A stretch of DNA of 64,000 nucleotides, from positions 372,001 to 436,000 of the forward strand of contig NZ_LXHE01000002.1 in NCBI RefSeq assembly GCF_001656295.1, read 5' to 3'. The DNA comes from Moraxella catarrhalis. GTDB lineage: Bacteria > Pseudomonadota > Gammaproteobacteria > Pseudomonadales > Moraxellaceae. This document shows, piece after piece, positions 8,069-17,765 of the stretch. The position numbers and the translations under genes are program-made. How positions within the stretch are numbered: the first letter of the stretch is position 1; each line of letters starts with the position of its first letter. The notes under the pieces were generated by a model that had not been told where the DNA came from, searched no databases, and saw only the letters and a program-made list of their open reading frames with translations.

Positions 8069-9277
8069 ATGACAGCTCAAACAACAAAAAAAGCCGTTTT
8101 GGCACTCGCTGATGGCACGATTTTTCGTGGTGTAAGCATTGGCGCAGCAGGCAGTACCGTTGGCGAAGTGGTATTTAATACTGCCATGACGGGCTATCAA
8201 GAAATTTTGACCGATCCCAGTTACTCAGGTCAGATGGTTACTTTGACCTATCCGCATATCGGTAATACTGGCTGCAATGAAGAAGATTCTGAATCTGGCC
8301 GCATTCATAAAGTTTGGGCAACTGGCTTGATTATCCGTGATTTGCCGCTTTTGCACAGCAATTTTCGCGCTACAGGCTCGCTGTCTGAGTATCTCAATGA
8401 GCACAATGTGGTGGCAATCGCTGACATTGATACGCGCCGACTCACCACACTACTGCGCACCACAGGTGCTCAAAATGGCTGTATCATGACAGCTGATGAA
8501 CAAGGTGAGATTGATGAAGCGCGAGCGGTAGAATTGGCACGCTCAGCGCCGAGCATGAAAGGTCAAGATTTGGCAAAAGTCTGCTGTGATCAAGAAGGTT
8601 ATGAGTGGACTGAAGGCTCTTGGGAGCTTGCCAATGATGGTCGTAACGCCAAGACAACCGAAACAGGCGGGCGATTTGCCAAGCTTGGGGTGGATATTGA
8701 AAAACAGTTTAATATCGTGGCGTATGACTTTGGGGTAAAAACCAATATCTTGCGTATGCTGGTAGATCGTGGCTGCCATGTGACGGTTGTGCCTGCCACC
8801 ACGCCAATCCAAGATGTTTTGAAGCATAATCCTGATGGGATTTTCCTATCAAATGGACCTGGCGATCCTGAGCCTTGTACCTATGCCATTGAGGCGATTC
8901 GCCATGTGATCACTCAGACCCAGATTCCTATCTTTGGCATTTGTCTTGGTCATCAGCTACTGGCATTGGCCAGCGGTGCTAAGACCATTAAGATGAAATT
9001 CGGTCATCATGGTGCCAACCATCCTGTCCAAAATCTGGCAGATGGTACAGTGATGATCACCTCACAAAACCATGGTTTTTGTGTGGATGAAGAGACTTTA
9101 CCTGAGCATGTTCGCCCAACGCATCGTTCATTGTTTGATGGCTCAAACCAAGGCATTGAGCTGACCAATCATCCTGCGTTTAGTTTCCAAGGTCACCCTG
9201 AAGCAAGCCCAGGACCGCATGATTGCGCGGTGCTGTTTGATAGATTTGTGGTAGAGATGCAGAAGTTTAAATCTTAA
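8069..9277 (+). CDS. carA: Carbamoyl-phosphate synthase small (glutaminase) subunit
   Basis: 402 residues. The N-terminal CPSase small-subunit domain begins with [12 protein letters not shown] and contains [16 protein letters not shown]. The C-terminal class I glutamine amidotransferase has the nucleophile cysteine in [13 protein letters not shown] and the histidine/glutamate pair in [11 protein letters not shown]. It hydrolyses glutamine and passes ammonia to CarB to make carbamoyl phosphate for arginine and pyrimidine synthesis. The ATG at 8069 matches the family N-terminus; an in-frame GTG at 8060 is unlikely. Unusually, carB does not follow directly: about 1.3 kb with a decayed toxin-antitoxin pair and a membrane methyltransferase gene intervenes. 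Confidence 0.95.
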   Translation: MTAQTTKKAVLALADGTIFRGVSIGAAGSTVGEVVFNTAMTGYQEILTDPSYSGQMVTLTYPHIGNTGCNEEDSESGRIHKVWATGLIIRDLPLLHSNFRATGSLSEYLNEHNVVAIADIDTRRLTTLLRTTGAQNGCIMTADEQGEIDEARAVELARSAPSMKGQDLAKVCCDQEGYEWTEGSWELANDGRNAKTTETGGRFAKLGVDIEKQFNIVAYDFGVKTNILRMLVDRGCHVTVVPATTPIQDVLKHNPDGIFLSNGPGDPEPCTYAIEAIRHVITQTQIPIFGICLGHQLLALASGAKTIKMKFGHHGANHPVQNLADGTVMITSQNHGFCVDEETLPEHVRPTHRSLFDGSNQGIELTNHPAFSFQGHPEASPGPHDCAVLFDRFVVEMQKFKS

Positions 9278-9482
9278 TTTGTAATTTAAATGGAATATTT
9301 CTACGGCAAAAACAGGTAAATTCATATCCATAAAACATCATCAGAGTTGATATATAGAAGACCTGTACAAGGTGTTATTGCAAAAGTGTTAGGACATATT
9401 GCTTATTTTTATAATATGAGTCGCCAAAAGAGATTTATGAGAAAATGTAAACCTTAAAAAACTCTTTTTAAAGAAGAAAAAT

Positions 9483-9726
9483 ATGAGCCAATTAGTTGTT
9501 AATATTTCAGACAAAGTCATTAGTCAAATGTTTGCTTATACTGCCAAACATGATGTTTCTTTTGATGAAATGACTGAAAAGTTATAGGTAGAATTTTTAC
9601 AAAAAAAATGCCAAAGAAAATAGTGATGATAATGAGTTATTTCAATTATTAGAAAAAACCAAAGGCACTTGGCAACATGGTGATGGCTTGGTGTTTCAAG
9701 ATAAATTACGGACAGTATGGGAATAG
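9483..9726 (+). pseudogene. Decayed VapB-type antitoxin
   Basis: Starts MSQLVVNISDKV, with AAAGAAG upstream. An in-frame TAG is at codon 35 (9585-9587). A run of eight A (9601-9608) shifts the frame by one; with seven A the sequence would continue NAKENSDDNELFQLLEKTKG and end GDGLVFQDKLRTVWE, a C-terminus typical of VapB antitoxins that partner PIN toxins. Both lesions make an active product unlikely. The stop is three bases before the toxin start, the usual antitoxin-toxin spacing. Confidence 0.75.
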
Positions 9727-9728
9727 AT

Positions 9729-10011
9729 ATGAAAAAATATTTATTAGATTCTGTTATCTTAATTGACCATTTTAATAATATCAGTCAAGCAACCAACTTT
9801 ATTAAGAAAAATCACAAATTATGTTATATTTCTGCCATTACCAGAGCTGAAGTTTTGACAGGGTTTCAAAATCAACCTAAGCCTTGAACAAAATTGGTTT
9901 TTGGCGAAAAAAACATCGTTGAAGTCATTTTATGAAAACAATGATGATAACAAGGATAACAAGATTGTGGCGTGGACTTATGAGAATTGTTTATATGGCA
10001 TGACAATTTAA
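9729..10011 (+). pseudogene. Decayed VapC-type PIN-domain toxin
   Basis: The first frame encodes about 52 residues, beginning MKKYLLDSVILIDHF with the first PIN acidic residue (LLDS) and the second in SAITRAEVLTGF, then hits TGA at 9885. A one-base shift at that point reopens a frame to 10011 with little resemblance to the PIN C-terminus, so later acidic residues are missing. VapC toxins are tRNA or rRNA ribonucleases; this one should be inactive. Confidence 0.75.
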
Positions 10012-10033
10012 TTATATTTCGGAAAAAACATCA

Positions 10034-10543
10034 ATGACAATGATTTTAAGCATTTTAATCCTATTTTTTATCATCAGACTGTTATTTTTAGCCGTCTCCA
10101 TTAAACATGAAAAAGCCTTAATTGCCAAAGGGGCGACACAATACGGAAAAACCAATTCCACGGTGCTTGCGGTGGTTCATACGCTTTATTATTTGGCGTG
10201 TTTTATCTCGGTATGGATTTTTGACACTGCTTTTAATGGCATATCCTTGATTGGCACGCTGATGGTGACGGCTTCATTTGTGATATTGGCGTTGATTATC
10301 AAGCAGTTGGGGGAGATTTGGACGGTTAAAATCTATATTTTACCAGAACATCAGATTAATCGTTCGTGGTTATTTAAAACATTTCGCCACCCCAATTATT
10401 TTTTAAACATCATACCTGAATTAATTGGCATCGCCTTATTATGCCAAGCGTGGTATGTGTTATTGATTGGCTTGCCCATTTATTTGCTGGTCTTATTTAA
10501 GCGTATCCGTCAAGAAGAACAAGCGATGGCAACACTTTTTTAA
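10034..10543 (+). CDS. ICMT-like membrane methyltransferase family protein
   Basis: 169 residues with four or five membrane segments. The C-terminal half carries the isoprenylcysteine carboxyl methyltransferase pattern: [16 protein letters not shown] followed by RIRQEEQAM, the SAM-binding region of the family. Bacterial members have mostly unknown substrates. The gene lies between the vapBC relic and carB and ends 55 bases before carB, so it is probably cotranscribed with carB. Because it separates carA from carB, it probably arrived together with or after the toxin-antitoxin pair. Confidence 0.75.
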   Translation: MTMILSILILFFIIRLLFLAVSIKHEKALIAKGATQYGKTNSTVLAVVHTLYYLACFISVWIFDTAFNGISLIGTLMVTASFVILALIIKQLGEIWTVKIYILPEHQINRSWLFKTFRHPNYFLNIIPELIGIALLCQAWYVLLIGLPIYLLVLFKRIRQEEQAMATLF

Positions 10544-10598
10544 CCCATTTTATCAATCAAAAAAATTTATCAATAATTTATCAACAAAGAGAGCCACC

Positions 10599-13500
10599 AT
10601 GCCAAAGCGTACCGACATTAAATCCATTCTTATCATCGGGGCAGGCCCCATTGTCATCGGGCAAGCCTGTGAATTTGACTATTCAGGCGCCCAAGCCTGC
10701 AAAGCCTTAAAAGAAGAAGGCTATCGGGTGATTTTGGTAAACTCAAATCCTGCCACCATCATGACCGACCCGTCCATGGCTGATGCCACTTATATTGAAC
10801 CGATTACCTGGCAGACCGTTGAGGGGATTATTGCCAAAGAGCGTCCTGATGCCATTTTGCCAACAATGGGTGGTCAGACAGCGCTTAACTGCGCACTTGA
10901 TCTTGATAAGCATGGCGTGCTTGCCAAATATGGCTGTGAGCTGATTGGCGCGACCAAAGATGCCATCGAAAAAGCAGAAGATCGCGAGCTGTTTGATAAA
11001 GCAATGAAAAAAATTGGACTTGAATGTCCGCGTGCCGATATTGCAGAAACCATGGAGCAGGCACTTGAGATCCAAGCGCGTTTTGGCTTCCCTGTGATTA
11101 TTCGTCCTTCATTTACCATGGGCGGCTCTGGCGGTGGTATTGCCTATAATCGTGAAGAGTTTGTGGAAATTTGTGAGCGCGGATTTGATTTATCGCCAAC
11201 GCATCAGCTGCTCATTGATGAAAGCTTGATCGGTTGGAAAGAGTACGAAATGGAAGTGGTGCGTGATAAAAATGACAACTGCATCATTGTCTGCTCTATC
11301 GAAAACTTTGATCCAATGGGTGTGCATACGGGTGATTCCATCACAGTTGCCCCTGCGCAGACTTTGACGGATAAAGAGTATCAGCTCATGCGTAACGCAT
11401 CGATCGCTGTATTGCGTGAGATTGGCGTCGAAACGGGCGGCTCAAACGTACAGTTTGGCATTAATCCTGAAAATGGTCGCATGGTCGTCATCGAGATGAA
11501 CCCTCGCGTGAGCCGTTCATCGGCATTGGCATCTAAGGCGACAGGTTTCCCGATTGCTAAAATCGCCGCCAAGCTTGCCGTCGGCTATACACTTGATGAG
11601 CTTAATAATGACATCACAGGTGGTAAGACGCCTGCCAGCTTTGAGCCGTCGATTGACTATGTCGTTACCAAGATTCCACGTTTTAACTTTGAAAAATTCC
11701 CACAAGCTGAAGAAACACTTACCACTCAAATGAAATCTGTGGGCGAGGTGATGGCGATTGGTCGCAATTTCCAAGAGTCCATACAAAAAGCATTGCGAGG
11801 TCTTGAGACGGGCGCAACAGGTTTTGATGAACTTTTAGAGCTTGAGGGTAAATCAGCTGAAACCATTGAAAGCGAAATTAAGAACCGCTTAAGCATCCCT
11901 ACGCCAGACCGTATTTTTTATATTGCCGAGGCGTTTCGTCATGGCATGAGCTTGGATGATGTCTTTAAATACACCAAAATTGATAAATGGTTCTTGGTGC
12001 AGATCCAAGATATCGTAACAGTTGAAGCACAAATCAAAGCGCTTGGCTTTGGCGGCTTGACTGCTGAAAATCTGCGCCAATTTAAGCGTAAAGGCATGAG
12101 CGACTTGCGCATTGCTAATCTGATGGGCATCAGCCAAAAACAGCTGCGCAAACAGCGTTGGGATTTGGGCGTGTATCCTGTCTATAAGCGCGTGGACACG
12201 TGTGCTGCCGAATTTGAGACTTCGACTGCCTATATGTACTCAAGCTATGATGAAGAATGTGAAGCGCGTCCAAGTGACAAAGACAAGATCATGGTCATTG
12301 GTGGTGGACCAAACCGTATTGGACAGGGTATTGAGTTTGACTATTGCTGTGTTCATGCTGCTTTGGCAATGCGAGAAGATGGCTATGAGACCATCATGGT
12401 CAACTGTAATCCAGAGACCGTCTCAACCGATTATGACACTTCTGATCGCTTGTATTTTGAACCCGTTACGCTTGAAGATGTGCTTGAGATCATTCGTACC
12501 GAAAAACCAAAAGGCGTGATCGTGCAGTACGGCGGTCAAACTCCGCTAAAACTTGCGCGTGCCCTAGAAGAAGCGGGTGCCCCAATCATCGGCACCAGTC
12601 CTGATGCCATCGACCGCGCCGAAGACCGTGAACGTTTTCAGCATATGATTCATCAGTTGAATCTGAATCAGCCGCCTAACGCACTGGCTACCAGTAGCGA
12701 AGACGGCATCGTCAAGGCGCAATCGGTTGGCTACCCTTTGGTGGTGCGTCCATCATACGTATTGGGCGGTCGCGCGATGGAAATCGTATATAATGAAGAT
12801 GAGCTAAAGCGCTATCTGCGAGAGGCAGTCCAAGCATCCAATGAAGCGCCAGTGCTGCTTGATCGTTTCTTGGATGATGCCATCGAAGTGGATGTTGACT
12901 GTGTATCGGATGGTAAAGAAGTGGTCATCGGTGGCATCATGCAGCACATTGAGCAAGCAGGTGTGCACTCAGGTGACTCAGCGTGCAGCTTGCCGCCATA
13001 CTCATTGAGTGCAGACATTCAAGACCAAATTCGTGAGCAAACGATTGCGATGGCAAAAGAGCTTGGCGTGGTTGGATTGATGAACGTGCAGTACGCCATC
13101 AAAGACAACACCGTTTATATCCTTGAGGTCAATCCACGTGCTAGCCGTACGGTGCCTTTTGTTTCTAAGTGTATTGGCGCTTCTTTGGCTAAGATTGCAG
13201 CACGTTGTATGGCGGGTAAGTCGCTTGCTGAGCAAGGATTTACCAAAGAGATTGTACCAAGTCATTATTCAGTCAAAGAAGCTGTTTTCCCATTTGCCAA
13301 ATTCCCAGGTGTGGATCCGATCCTAAGTCCAGAAATGAAATCTACAGGCGAAGTGATGGGTGTCGGCAAGACATTTGGTGAGGCGTTCTATAAGGCGGTG
13401 ATTGGCTCAAATGAGCGCCTGCCTGGTCTGCCCGTTGATGGTGAGATTAAAAAGGCGTTTTTATCGGTGCGCGACAGCGATAAGAAGAATTTGCCTTCAG

Positions 13501-13835
13501 TTGCTCAGCAGCTGCTTGACTACGGCTTTAAATTGGTTGCTACAGGCGGTACGCAGCGCGTACTTGCTGAGGCAGGCATTGAGTGTGAGCGCATTAATAA
13601 AGTCAATGAAGGGCGTCCGCACATTGTGGATATGATCAAAAATGGTGAAATCCATTTGGTGGTCAATACCACTGAAGGTAAGCAAGCCCAAGAAGATTCT
13701 TTCTTGATTCGCCGAAGTGCGTTGCAAGCTAAGATATTCTATGTCACTACCATCAGTGCGGCACAAGCGGTATGTAAAGCCTATCAAGTCACTTTGCCGT
13801 TTGATGTTTATAAGCTGCAAGATTTGCACGCCTAA
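10599..13835 (+). CDS. carB: Carbamoyl-phosphate synthase large subunit
   Basis: 1078 residues, matching the family length. Two homologous halves each carry biotin-carboxylase-like and ATP-grasp modules: [21 protein letters not shown] opens the first and [14 protein letters not shown] the second (near residue 565). A C-terminal MGS-like allosteric domain starts near 940 (FLSVRDSDK). It makes carbamoyl phosphate from bicarbonate, ammonia from CarA and two ATP. The chosen ATG gives the canonical [10 protein letters not shown] start; the frame remains open 44 codons upstream but overlaps the preceding gene and lacks conservation. Confidence 0.97.
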   Translation: MPKRTDIKSILIIGAGPIVIGQACEFDYSGAQACKALKEEGYRVILVNSNPATIMTDPSMADATYIEPITWQTVEGIIAKERPDAILPTMGGQTALNCALDLDKHGVLAKYGCELIGATKDAIEKAEDRELFDKAMKKIGLECPRADIAETMEQALEIQARFGFPVIIRPSFTMGGSGGGIAYNREEFVEICERGFDLSPTHQLLIDESLIGWKEYEMEVVRDKNDNCIIVCSIENFDPMGVHTGDSITVAPAQTLTDKEYQLMRNASIAVLREIGVETGGSNVQFGINPENGRMVVIEMNPRVSRSSALASKATGFPIAKIAAKLAVGYTLDELNNDITGGKTPASFEPSIDYVVTKIPRFNFEKFPQAEETLTTQMKSVGEVMAIGRNFQESIQKALRGLETGATGFDELLELEGKSAETIESEIKNRLSIPTPDRIFYIAEAFRHGMSLDDVFKYTKIDKWFLVQIQDIVTVEAQIKALGFGGLTAENLRQFKRKGMSDLRIANLMGISQKQLRKQRWDLGVYPVYKRVDTCAAEFETSTAYMYSSYDEECEARPSDKDKIMVIGGGPNRIGQGIEFDYCCVHAALAMREDGYETIMVNCNPETVSTDYDTSDRLYFEPVTLEDVLEIIRTEKPKGVIVQYGGQTPLKLARALEEAGAPIIGTSPDAIDRAEDRERFQHMIHQLNLNQPPNALATSSEDGIVKAQSVGYPLVVRPSYVLGGRAMEIVYNEDELKRYLREAVQASNEAPVLLDRFLDDAIEVDVDCVSDGKEVVIGGIMQHIEQAGVHSGDSACSLPPYSLSADIQDQIREQTIAMAKELGVVGLMNVQYAIKDNTVYILEVNPRASRTVPFVSKCIGASLAKIAARCMAGKSLAEQGFTKEIVPSHYSVKEAVFPFAKFPGVDPILSPEMKSTGEVMGVGKTFGEAFYKAVIGSNERLPGLPVDGEIKKAFLSVRDSDKKNLPSVAQQLLDYGFKLVATGGTQRVLAEAGIECERINKVNEGRPHIVDMIKNGEIHLVVNTTEGKQAQEDSFLIRRSALQAKIFYVTTISAAQAVCKAYQVTLPFDVYKLQDLHA

Positions 13836-13847
13836 GAAGGGTTTTGG

Positions 13848-13890
13848 AACAAATTTGCTCAAGCTTTTGCGCTGGGCAAATTTGTTTTGC
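13848..13890 (+). terminator. Terminator of carB
   Basis: aacaaatttgctca (13848-13861) pairs with tgggcaaatttgtt (13873-13886) over 14 bp with one G-U, about 12 bases after the carB stop. A short T-run follows. Confidence 0.75.
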
Positions 13891-13992
13891 TTGGTATAAC
13901 TGTGTCTTTGCGCTTTAGAGCATTTGCCAAATTGCGCTTGCATTTTTTCTAAAACCCAGTACAATACCTAACTAAATCTAATTTAACAAAAT

Positions 13993-14025
13993 CTTGCCAG
14001 ATATTGTATTTGGCAAGTTTTTTTA
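13993..14025 (+). terminator. Second intrinsic terminator before greA
   Basis: cttgcca (13993-13999) and tggcaag (14011-14017) form a stem followed by seven T. It insulates greA from carB. Confidence 0.8.
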
Positions 14026-14118
14026 CATTCTTAATATTTGTATTTAAATGATTTTTTGAGTTAATGTTTAATGAATTGACTTAAATTGATTTAAATCATG
14101 AACATTGAAAGGAAAATT

Positions 14119-14595
14119 ATGCAACGTTATCCAATGACGCCCGAAGGGCACAAGGCGCTTGAAGATGAGCTAAAACAGCTAAAAACCGTTGAGCGCCCGC
14201 GCATTACCACAGCGATCGCAGAAGCGCGTGAGCATGGCGATCTCAAAGAAAATGCCGAATATCATGCCGCACGCGAGCAGCAAGGCTTGTGCGAAGCGCG
14301 CATCAGAGATATTGAAGCCAAACTTGGCGGCGCTCAGGTCATTGATCCAACTAAACTGCCTCAAGATGGTCGTGTGGTTTTTGGGGTGACGGTTGTGCTT
14401 GAGAATATGGATGATGGTGCTGAGCGCCGCTATAAAATTGTTGGCGATGATGAAGCGGACTTTAAAGCAGGTAAAATCTCAGTCAACTCTCCAATTGCCC
14501 GTGGTCTTATCGGTAAATCTGAAGGGGATGAAGCCAAAATCCAAACGCCCAGCGGACTGGCTGAGTTTGAGATTTTGGAAGTGATTTATGCGTAA
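14119..14595 (+). CDS. greA: Transcription elongation factor GreA
   Basis: 158 residues, exactly the GreA length. The N-terminal coiled coil carries the acidic tip in [13 protein letters not shown], which reaches the RNA polymerase active site to stimulate cleavage of backtracked RNA. The C-terminal FKBP-like domain ends [21 protein letters not shown]. The ATG at 14119, preceded by GAAAGGA, gives the canonical [10 protein letters not shown] start; an ATG seven codons upstream is not needed. Fifteen bases separate it from the SirB-like gene. Confidence 0.96.
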   Translation: MQRYPMTPEGHKALEDELKQLKTVERPRITTAIAEAREHGDLKENAEYHAAREQQGLCEARIRDIEAKLGGAQVIDPTKLPQDGRVVFGVTVVLENMDDGAERRYKIVGDDEADFKAGKISVNSPIARGLIGKSEGDEAKIQTPSGLAEFEILEVIYA

Positions 14596-14610
14596 TCATT
14601 AGAGATTTTT

Positions 14611-14973
14611 ATGAAACATTTACACATGCTTTTGGCGATTATTGTGCTATTGATTTTCATATTTCAAGCCCTGCCCATGTTTATGGGTAAAGCGCCAAAA
14701 GTATCAAATGCCATCAAAATCTTAAACCATGTCTTCTACACAGCGGTTGTCTTGACTGGATTGGGATTGGTTTGGCAGATTTATCAGGTTGCAGGTGTTC
14801 AGCACTGGGCGCTTGCCAAGTTGATTTTACTGATTGTTGCTGCGTCCGCCACCATTAAGGCACAGCGTCATTATACCAATGCCCCATCTCAAGCCAAAGC
14901 AGGGCTGATGATCGCTTCGGTGGCTTATGTGGGTATTATTGTGTTGGCGATTACTAAGCCAACGCTATTTTGA
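14611..14973 (+). CDS. SirB-family small integral membrane protein
   Basis: 120 residues with four membrane helices and the family pattern MKHLHMLLA at the start, FMGKAPKVSNAIKILNHVFYTAVVLTG in the middle and AQRHYTNAP before the last helix. The family was named after Salmonella SirB2, but its function is not established. It follows greA by 15 bases and precedes a terminator, so the two form a small operon. Confidence 0.7.
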   Translation: MKHLHMLLAIIVLLIFIFQALPMFMGKAPKVSNAIKILNHVFYTAVVLTGLGLVWQIYQVAGVQHWALAKLILLIVAASATIKAQRHYTNAPSQAKAGLMIASVAYVGIIVLAITKPTLF

Positions 14974-15005
14974 TAAGTCATCTGAATTTATCTGACTTTA
15001 CAGTT

Positions 15006-15036
15006 AAAACGGCTAAAGTTTTTTAGTCGTTTTTAT
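15006..15036 (+). terminator. Terminator of greA-sirB
   Basis: aaaacggctaaa (15006-15017) and tttagtcgtttt (15022-15033) pair with one G-U around a 4-nt loop, followed by T-rich sequence. Confidence 0.82.
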
Positions 15037-15254
15037 TTGATAATCATTGAGTTGTCATATTTACTTTAAAATCTTATAAAGTATATTCGGCTGATTATTT
15101 ACATTTTGGCAAAAAACTTTGACAAAAAAATACAAAAGCTCAATTATTGTGGGTATTGTGTTAACTGCTCCCATGTTACAATAGGGCATTTGTCGTTTAA
15201 AATTTGGGCAAAATGATTTGCCAAATCTGCTTAATTAATAATCAGTACTGGAGT

Positions 15255-16199
15255 ATGACTGTGACGATAGTAATCAATTCACAAACCCAAAGACCTATCA
15301 AGCGCTTGGGCTTGGTTTTTGGTGTGATCACCACTTGCATTTTGGCGGGATGTGCCAGTAAGCCAACTTATAACAGTGCGTCAAGCTCAGGTGGTTCAGG
15401 GATGGGTTCGCAAGTCATCACAGACAGCAAGGGCGTACCAAATCGCTATCAAGTCAAACAGGGTGATACTGTCAGTAAGATCGCTCAGCGCTATGGATTA
15501 AATTGGCGTGAGATTGGACACATTAATCATCTAAATAGCAGTTATACTATTTATACAGGTCAGTGGCTGACTTTATGGTCAGGTGATCTTAAAGTGCGTG
15601 AGCGTAGTATTAGCTCTGGTGTGAATACCGCTCACAAACCTACGCCTGTGGTGATTCAGTCAAGCAAACCACCAGTGCAGCAGCATCCTGTCGTACAAAA
15701 ACCCACGCCGCCTGTTGTTGTGGTACAGAAAACCACGCCAACTCCGCCCGTGGTTCAGCAGCCAGCACCAGTTGTCCCACCAGTGACAGAAGCACCATTT
15801 GCCACTGGTAGCTCAGGGGTGATGCAGTTTCGCTATCCTGTTGGTGCGACCAATCCAGTGGTTCGACGCTTTGGTACAGCGACAGTGGCAGGCTCAACTG
15901 TTACCAGTAATGGCATGTGGTTCTCTGGACGAGATGGGGATGTAATCAATGCCAGTAATGCAGGGACGGTGATCCAGGCTGATCGCAACATGGATGGAGC
16001 CAGTATCGTGATTCAGCATACCAATGGCTTTGTGTCCAGCTATATTCATATCAAAGACGCTCAAGTCAGCGCCGGCGATACGGTGCGCACCGGTCAGCGT
16101 ATTGCAAGTATGAAAAATCAGCCAAGCGGTGCGGCACTATTTGAATTTAGAATTTCTAGAAATGGCGTTTATGTTGATCCATTGACAGTGCTTAAATAG
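15255..16199 (+). CDS. LysM-LytM (M23-like) lipoprotein, NlpD-type cell-wall hydrolase activator
   Basis: About 314 residues. A lipoprotein signal ends in LAGC near residue 34. A LysM motif follows (YQVKQGDTVSKIAQRYGLNW), then a long Pro/Val/Gln-rich linker and a C-terminal M23/LytM fold (GTVIQADRNMDGASIVIQH, SYIHI, VRTGQRIASM). The zinc ligands of active M23 peptidases are absent: the usual HxH before the last strand is replaced by ALFEF. The protein should therefore bind peptidoglycan and act like NlpD/EnvC activators of amidases in the outer-membrane/periplasm space. Start is uncertain: the ATG at 15255 lies one base after GGAG, while the GTG at 15261 has better spacing. Confidence 0.85.
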   Translation: MTVTIVINSQTQRPIKRLGLVFGVITTCILAGCASKPTYNSASSSGGSGMGSQVITDSKGVPNRYQVKQGDTVSKIAQRYGLNWREIGHINHLNSSYTIYTGQWLTLWSGDLKVRERSISSGVNTAHKPTPVVIQSSKPPVQQHPVVQKPTPPVVVVQKTTPTPPVVQQPAPVVPPVTEAPFATGSSGVMQFRYPVGATNPVVRRFGTATVAGSTVTSNGMWFSGRDGDVINASNAGTVIQADRNMDGASIVIQHTNGFVSSYIHIKDAQVSAGDTVRTGQRIASMKNQPSGAALFEFRISRNGVYVDPLTVLK

Positions 16200-16210
16200 C
16201 TGCCAGATGC

Positions 16211-16251
16211 CAGGCTAACTGAAATATTGAAAAATCCATCAAGTTAGCCTG
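16211..16251. repeat. 10-bp inverted repeat after the LysM gene
   Basis: caggctaact (16211-16220) and agttagcctg (16242-16251) are exact complements with a 21-base loop. No T-run follows; it may be a secondary RNA-stabilising hairpin. Confidence 0.5.
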
Positions 16252-16283
16252 ACTTAAACTGCTAAGATAATTTTAATGACCTT

Positions 16284-16318
16284 AAAAAACACCGAAGATT
16301 AAATCTTCGGTGTTTTTT
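16284..16318. terminator. Bidirectional terminator between the LysM gene and surA
   Basis: aaaaaacaccgaagat (16284-16299) and atcttcggtgtttttt (16303-16318) are exact complements with a 3-nt loop, lying between convergent genes. Confidence 0.92.
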
Positions 16319-16320
16319 AT

Positions 16321-17625
16321 TTATTCGTAAATTTTGATATAAGCGCTCGAGCGTAACTCTTGTAACCAGTCTTCTTGAGCCTGTGGGGCGCGTCGCGAGA
16401 ACAAATATTCGCGCGCAGCGTTACGACGATATTGCTCGGTGACATCACGTTGTCTAACGTCATTGACTTTTAAGATATGCCAGCCAAATTGAGAGCGAAA
16501 TGGGATGGAAAAATCACCCTGTGCTGTATTTTTCATTACAGCTTCAAACTCCGGTACCATGTCGCCTTCATTAACCCAGCCCAAACTGCCACGCTCAGAT
16601 GCTGAACCTGCATCATCTGAATAAGTCGCTGCCAAAGTTTCAAAATCAGCGCCTTGCTGTAATTGCTGATAAATGGCATTGATTTTTTGTTCAGCGATAC
16701 CGCTGCTTTGATTATCATCAATTCGAGCTAAAATATGGCTGGTTTGCCATTCTGGCACGATGACTTGGTTTTGCTGTTGTTTATTTACCACTTTGACAAT
16801 GTCAATACCGCCTGAGGTAGCGATCGGCGCCGATGTTTGTCCGATGTCAAGCTTATCTACTTCGGCAGCAATGGCTGGCGGCAGGGCAACCACATTGATC
16901 AATCCAGTATCGGCACCTTGGAGCTCGGGGGTGTAGTTACCACGAGCATTTTGCATGGCTTGATCCAAATTCATGCCAGCATCTAAAGAGGACTTAACAC
17001 GCTCAGCAACCAAAGCAGCTTGCTGGCGGTTTTGCTCACTGGCGGTATTGTCAAGATAAGGCACACGAATATGCAAAAGGCGGTACTGAACTTGATTTAA
17101 GCGCGCTGATTCAGGGCTCTTTAAAAATGCGTCAATCTGATCGTCGGTAATGCGTACACGGCTTTGAATCTGATTTTGCCATAATGCTTGTATGGCGGCA
17201 TCTTGAATTAAGTTTGCACGCAACGCAGCATAACTGCCTGCACGCTCGGCATCAAGTCTGGATTGAAACTCTGATAAACTATTCAAGCCTTGAGACTGAG
17301 CAATTTGTAGTAACTGCTGATTGATCACAGCGTCATTTGGAACGACGCCGGCACGATTAATGATGGCAAGCTGAAGTTTTTCATTAATCAGCTCATCTAA
17401 AGCCAGCGTTTGTGCTTGATCTTGGGTGACATTGCCGCCGTTTTTTTGAATTTCAGCTGCGACCAACTCAGTGGCTTGATTGAGCTCACTTTTTAAAATA
17501 ATTTCATCATTGACAACAGCGACAATGCCGTCATGACTGTTTCCGCTGATTGATGCTTGTGACACAAGGCTTGTGCAGCTGATGACAGCAGCGGTTAAAG
17601 CTTTGATGATAAATTTACCTTGCAT
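16321..17625 (-). CDS. surA: Periplasmic chaperone/peptidyl-prolyl isomerase SurA
   Basis: 434 residues with an N-terminal signal peptide ending near SQASISG. A SurA N-terminal chaperone domain (IVAVVNDEIILKSELNQA) is followed by two parvulin-like regions. The second (about 295-395, SHILARIDD, ADFETLAATYSDD, GSLGWVNEGDMVPEFE, FGWHILKV) is canonical; the first is diverged. The protein escorts unfolded outer-membrane proteins, including LptD, to the BAM complex. It is directly downstream of lptD on the same strand, the usual lptD-surA arrangement. AAGGA precedes the start. Confidence 0.95.
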   Translation of the reverse strand: MQGKFIIKALTAAVISCTSLVSQASISGNSHDGIVAVVNDEIILKSELNQATELVAAEIQKNGGNVTQDQAQTLALDELINEKLQLAIINRAGVVPNDAVINQQLLQIAQSQGLNSLSEFQSRLDAERAGSYAALRANLIQDAAIQALWQNQIQSRVRITDDQIDAFLKSPESARLNQVQYRLLHIRVPYLDNTASEQNRQQAALVAERVKSSLDAGMNLDQAMQNARGNYTPELQGADTGLINVVALPPAIAAEVDKLDIGQTSAPIATSGGIDIVKVVNKQQQNQVIVPEWQTSHILARIDDNQSSGIAEQKINAIYQQLQQGADFETLAATYSDDAGSASERGSLGWVNEGDMVPEFEAVMKNTAQGDFSIPFRSQFGWHILKVNDVRQRDVTEQYRRNAAREYLFSRRAPQAQEDWLQELRSSAYIKIYE

Positions 17626-17765
17626 TGGATAATCCTTAATTGTGAATAATAAAATATTAACTTAAATGCGTAAAGTTTAGCATTTGTCTGTCTTAGCGTC
17701 AAACCACGCCAAAAACTTGCTGATAATTAGTGTTAATTTAAACTGTTTTTGGCATGGCTGCATAC

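Noticed and set aside
9340-9470. Possible insertion-sequence remnant between carA and the vapB relic
   Set aside because: A short frame (GVIAKVLGHIAYFYNMSRQK) looks gene-like but I could not match it to a transposase and saw no terminal inverted repeats.
10467-10598. 44-codon N-terminal extension of CarB
   Set aside because: It overlaps the ICMT-like gene in another frame and CarB homology begins exactly at the ATG at 10599.
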